Shown here one piece after another: positions 62,826 to 64,000 of a stretch of 64,000 nt of DNA. Made by a program: the position numbers and the translations under genes. Under the pieces are notes generated by a model. It was not told the DNA's origin. It did no database searches and saw only the letters and a list, made by a program, of their open reading frames with translations. The stretch's first letter is position 1. Every line of letters starts with the position of its first letter. Origin of the DNA: Pelomonas sp. SE-A7 (GTDB taxonomy: Bacteria > Pseudomonadota > Gammaproteobacteria > Burkholderiales > Burkholderiaceae_C); assembly GCF_030345705.1 (NCBI RefSeq), contig NZ_JAUASW010000002.1:186001-250000 (forward strand). Direction: 5' to 3'.

Positions 62826-64000
62826 ATGTTGCTGTCGTCCAAGCCCCGCCTTCTTGCTGCCCTTGGGCTGGCGTTTCTAGCGACGGCCACACTGGCCGCC
62901 GAGCCTCCGCTGGTGGCCATCAAGGCGGGCAGGCTGGTCGACGTGGAAGCCGGCCGTGTCTTGAACGACCAGGTCCTGCTGATCCAGGGCGACAAGATCA
63001 AGGCTGTCGGCCCGGCCGCGCAGACCCAAATTCCAAGCGGAGCCAGGCTCATCGACCTGAGTCGCAGCACCGTGCTGCCGGGGCTGATCGATGTCCACAC
63101 GCACCTGACTGCCGACGCGCAACTGCAGGGTTACAAGCAACTGGGAGTCTCGGACACCCGGGCCGCGCTCTACGGCGTGAGAGCTGCCAGACTGACGCTG
63201 ATGGCCGGCTTCACTACCGTCCGCAACGTGGGCGCCTCGGGGTTTGGTGACGTGGCCTTGCGAGATGCCATCAACGACGGCGACTTTCCCGGCCCACGCA
63301 TGCAGGTCTCGGCCTATGCCCTAGGCATCCAGGGCGGCCATTGCGACGACAACCTGCTGCCGCCCGACTACAAATTCACCGGACGCGGCGTGGCCGATGG
63401 CCCCTGGGCCGCACGTGCCAAGGTGCGGGAGATGGTCAAGTACGGCGCCGACCTGATCAAGATCTGCGCCACCGGCGGCGTGCTCAGCAAGGGCGATTCG
63501 CCGGGTGCCCTGCAGTACACACCTGAAGAGATGAAGGCCATCGTCGAGGAAGCTCACAAGCTGGGCCGCAAGGTGGCGGCCCATGCACACGGTGCCAGTG
63601 GCATCGTGGAGGCCATCAAGGCGGGGGTCGATTCGGTCGAGCATGTCAGCCTGCTGGATGACGAAGGGCTCAAGCTGGCCCTGGCCCGCGGTACCTATCT
63701 GGTCATGGACATCTACAACGATGACTACATCCTGCAGGAGGGCGAGAAGGCCGGCATCCTGCCTGAATCGCTGGAGAAGGAAAGGCAGATCGGCCAGCAG
63801 CAGCGCGACAGCTTCGCCAAGGCCTGGAAGGCCGGTGCCACCATGGCGTTCGGCAGCGATTCCGGCGTCTATCCGCACGGCGACAACGCCAAGCAATTCG
63901 CCTACATGGTCAAGTACGGCATGACGCCCATGCAGGCAATCCAGGCCGCGACCTTCAAGGCGGCCAAGCTGATGGGCTGGGACGCCCAGATCGGCAGTCT
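62826..64000 (+). CDS. Secreted metal-dependent amidohydrolase (partial)
   Basis: The 391 visible residues begin with a signal peptide (LLAALGLAFLATATLAA) and belong to the amidohydrolase family of imidazolonepropionase/prolidase type. The metal ligands are visible: HTHLT in LIDVHTHLTA, Lys in YGADLIKICATGG, His in VAAHAHGASG, His in SVEHVSLL and Asp in AFGSDSGVYPHG. The substrate is likely a dipeptide or cyclic amide, but it cannot be told. The C-terminus runs off the window and the gene continues downstream. Confidence 0.88.
   Translation, partial: MLLSSKPRLLAALGLAFLATATLAAEPPLVAIKAGRLVDVEAGRVLNDQVLLIQGDKIKAVGPAAQTQIPSGARLIDLSRSTVLPGLIDVHTHLTADAQLQGYKQLGVSDTRAALYGVRAARLTLMAGFTTVRNVGASGFGDVALRDAINDGDFPGPRMQVSAYALGIQGGHCDDNLLPPDYKFTGRGVADGPWAARAKVREMVKYGADLIKICATGGVLSKGDSPGALQYTPEEMKAIVEEAHKLGRKVAAHAHGASGIVEAIKAGVDSVEHVSLLDDEGLKLALARGTYLVMDIYNDDYILQEGEKAGILPESLEKERQIGQQQRDSFAKAWKAGATMAFGSDSGVYPHGDNAKQFAYMVKYGMTPMQAIQAATFKAAKLMGWDAQIGS

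Overview
The window is high-GC DNA read mostly on the minus strand. Its gene content and order point to a betaproteobacterium of the order Burkholderiales, most like the Rubrivivax/Roseateles/Leptothrix side. This rests on recognised gene order and protein motifs; no database search was possible. Almost everything is conserved core machinery with intact reading frames. I see no phage, insertion sequence, CRISPR array or rRNA operon.

Layout. (1) 1-12,326, minus: the envelope/translation cluster rpsB-tsf-pyrH-frr-uppS-cdsA-dxr-rseP-bamA-skp-lpxD-fabZ-lpxA, with lpxA cut by the window edge. It joins ribosome and nucleotide functions to isoprenoid, phospholipid, outer-membrane and lipid A biogenesis. 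(2) 12,497-16,656, plus: an amidase, a DadA-like flavin oxidoreductase and a bifunctional NAD(P)H-hydrate repair enzyme. (3) 16,666-19,706: RNase R (minus, with an awkward start), tRNA-Leu(CAG) on plus, and a purine-type phosphoribosyltransferase (minus). (4) 19,765-35,619, minus: ndk-rlmN-pilW/F-rodZ-ispG-hisS-yfgM-bamB-der-hfq-hflX-hflK-hflC-DUF2065-hisZ-purA, many genes overlapping by ATGA. (5) 35,726-42,859: rluB-scpB and rluD on minus, bamD on plus, then a YoaA/DinG helicase with a small DUF465 protein on minus. (6) 42,924-51,074: a PP2C-type phosphatase on plus, then on minus the 2-oxoglutarate dehydrogenase operon (sucA-sucB-lpd) followed by zapE and a secreted coiled-coil protein. (7) 51,474-55,915, plus: the most accessory stretch, with an isopenicillin-N-synthase-like dioxygenase, a small cysteine-rich protein and two tandem peptide-type ABC binding proteins without permeases. 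(8) 55,908-60,468, minus: etfB-etfA-acyl-CoA dehydrogenase-nitronate monooxygenase, a fatty/branched-chain acid oxidation unit. (9) 60,647-64,000: murI (plus), a UMF1-type MFS transporter (minus) and a secreted amidohydrolase (plus, cut by the window edge).

Three BAM components (bamA, bamB, bamD) and the chaperone skp lie here in separate operons, together with the isoprenoid genes dxr, ispG and uppS. The points most worth a second look are the missing canonical start codon of RNase R, the tandem orphan binding proteins and their dioxygenase/cysteine-protein neighbours, a LacI/PurR-like palindrome upstream of the dioxygenase, a palindrome at the etfBA promoter, the altered VRGF motif of BamA, and the long RNA-binding-like tails of RluB. 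I did not find a convincing, wholly new multi-gene system.
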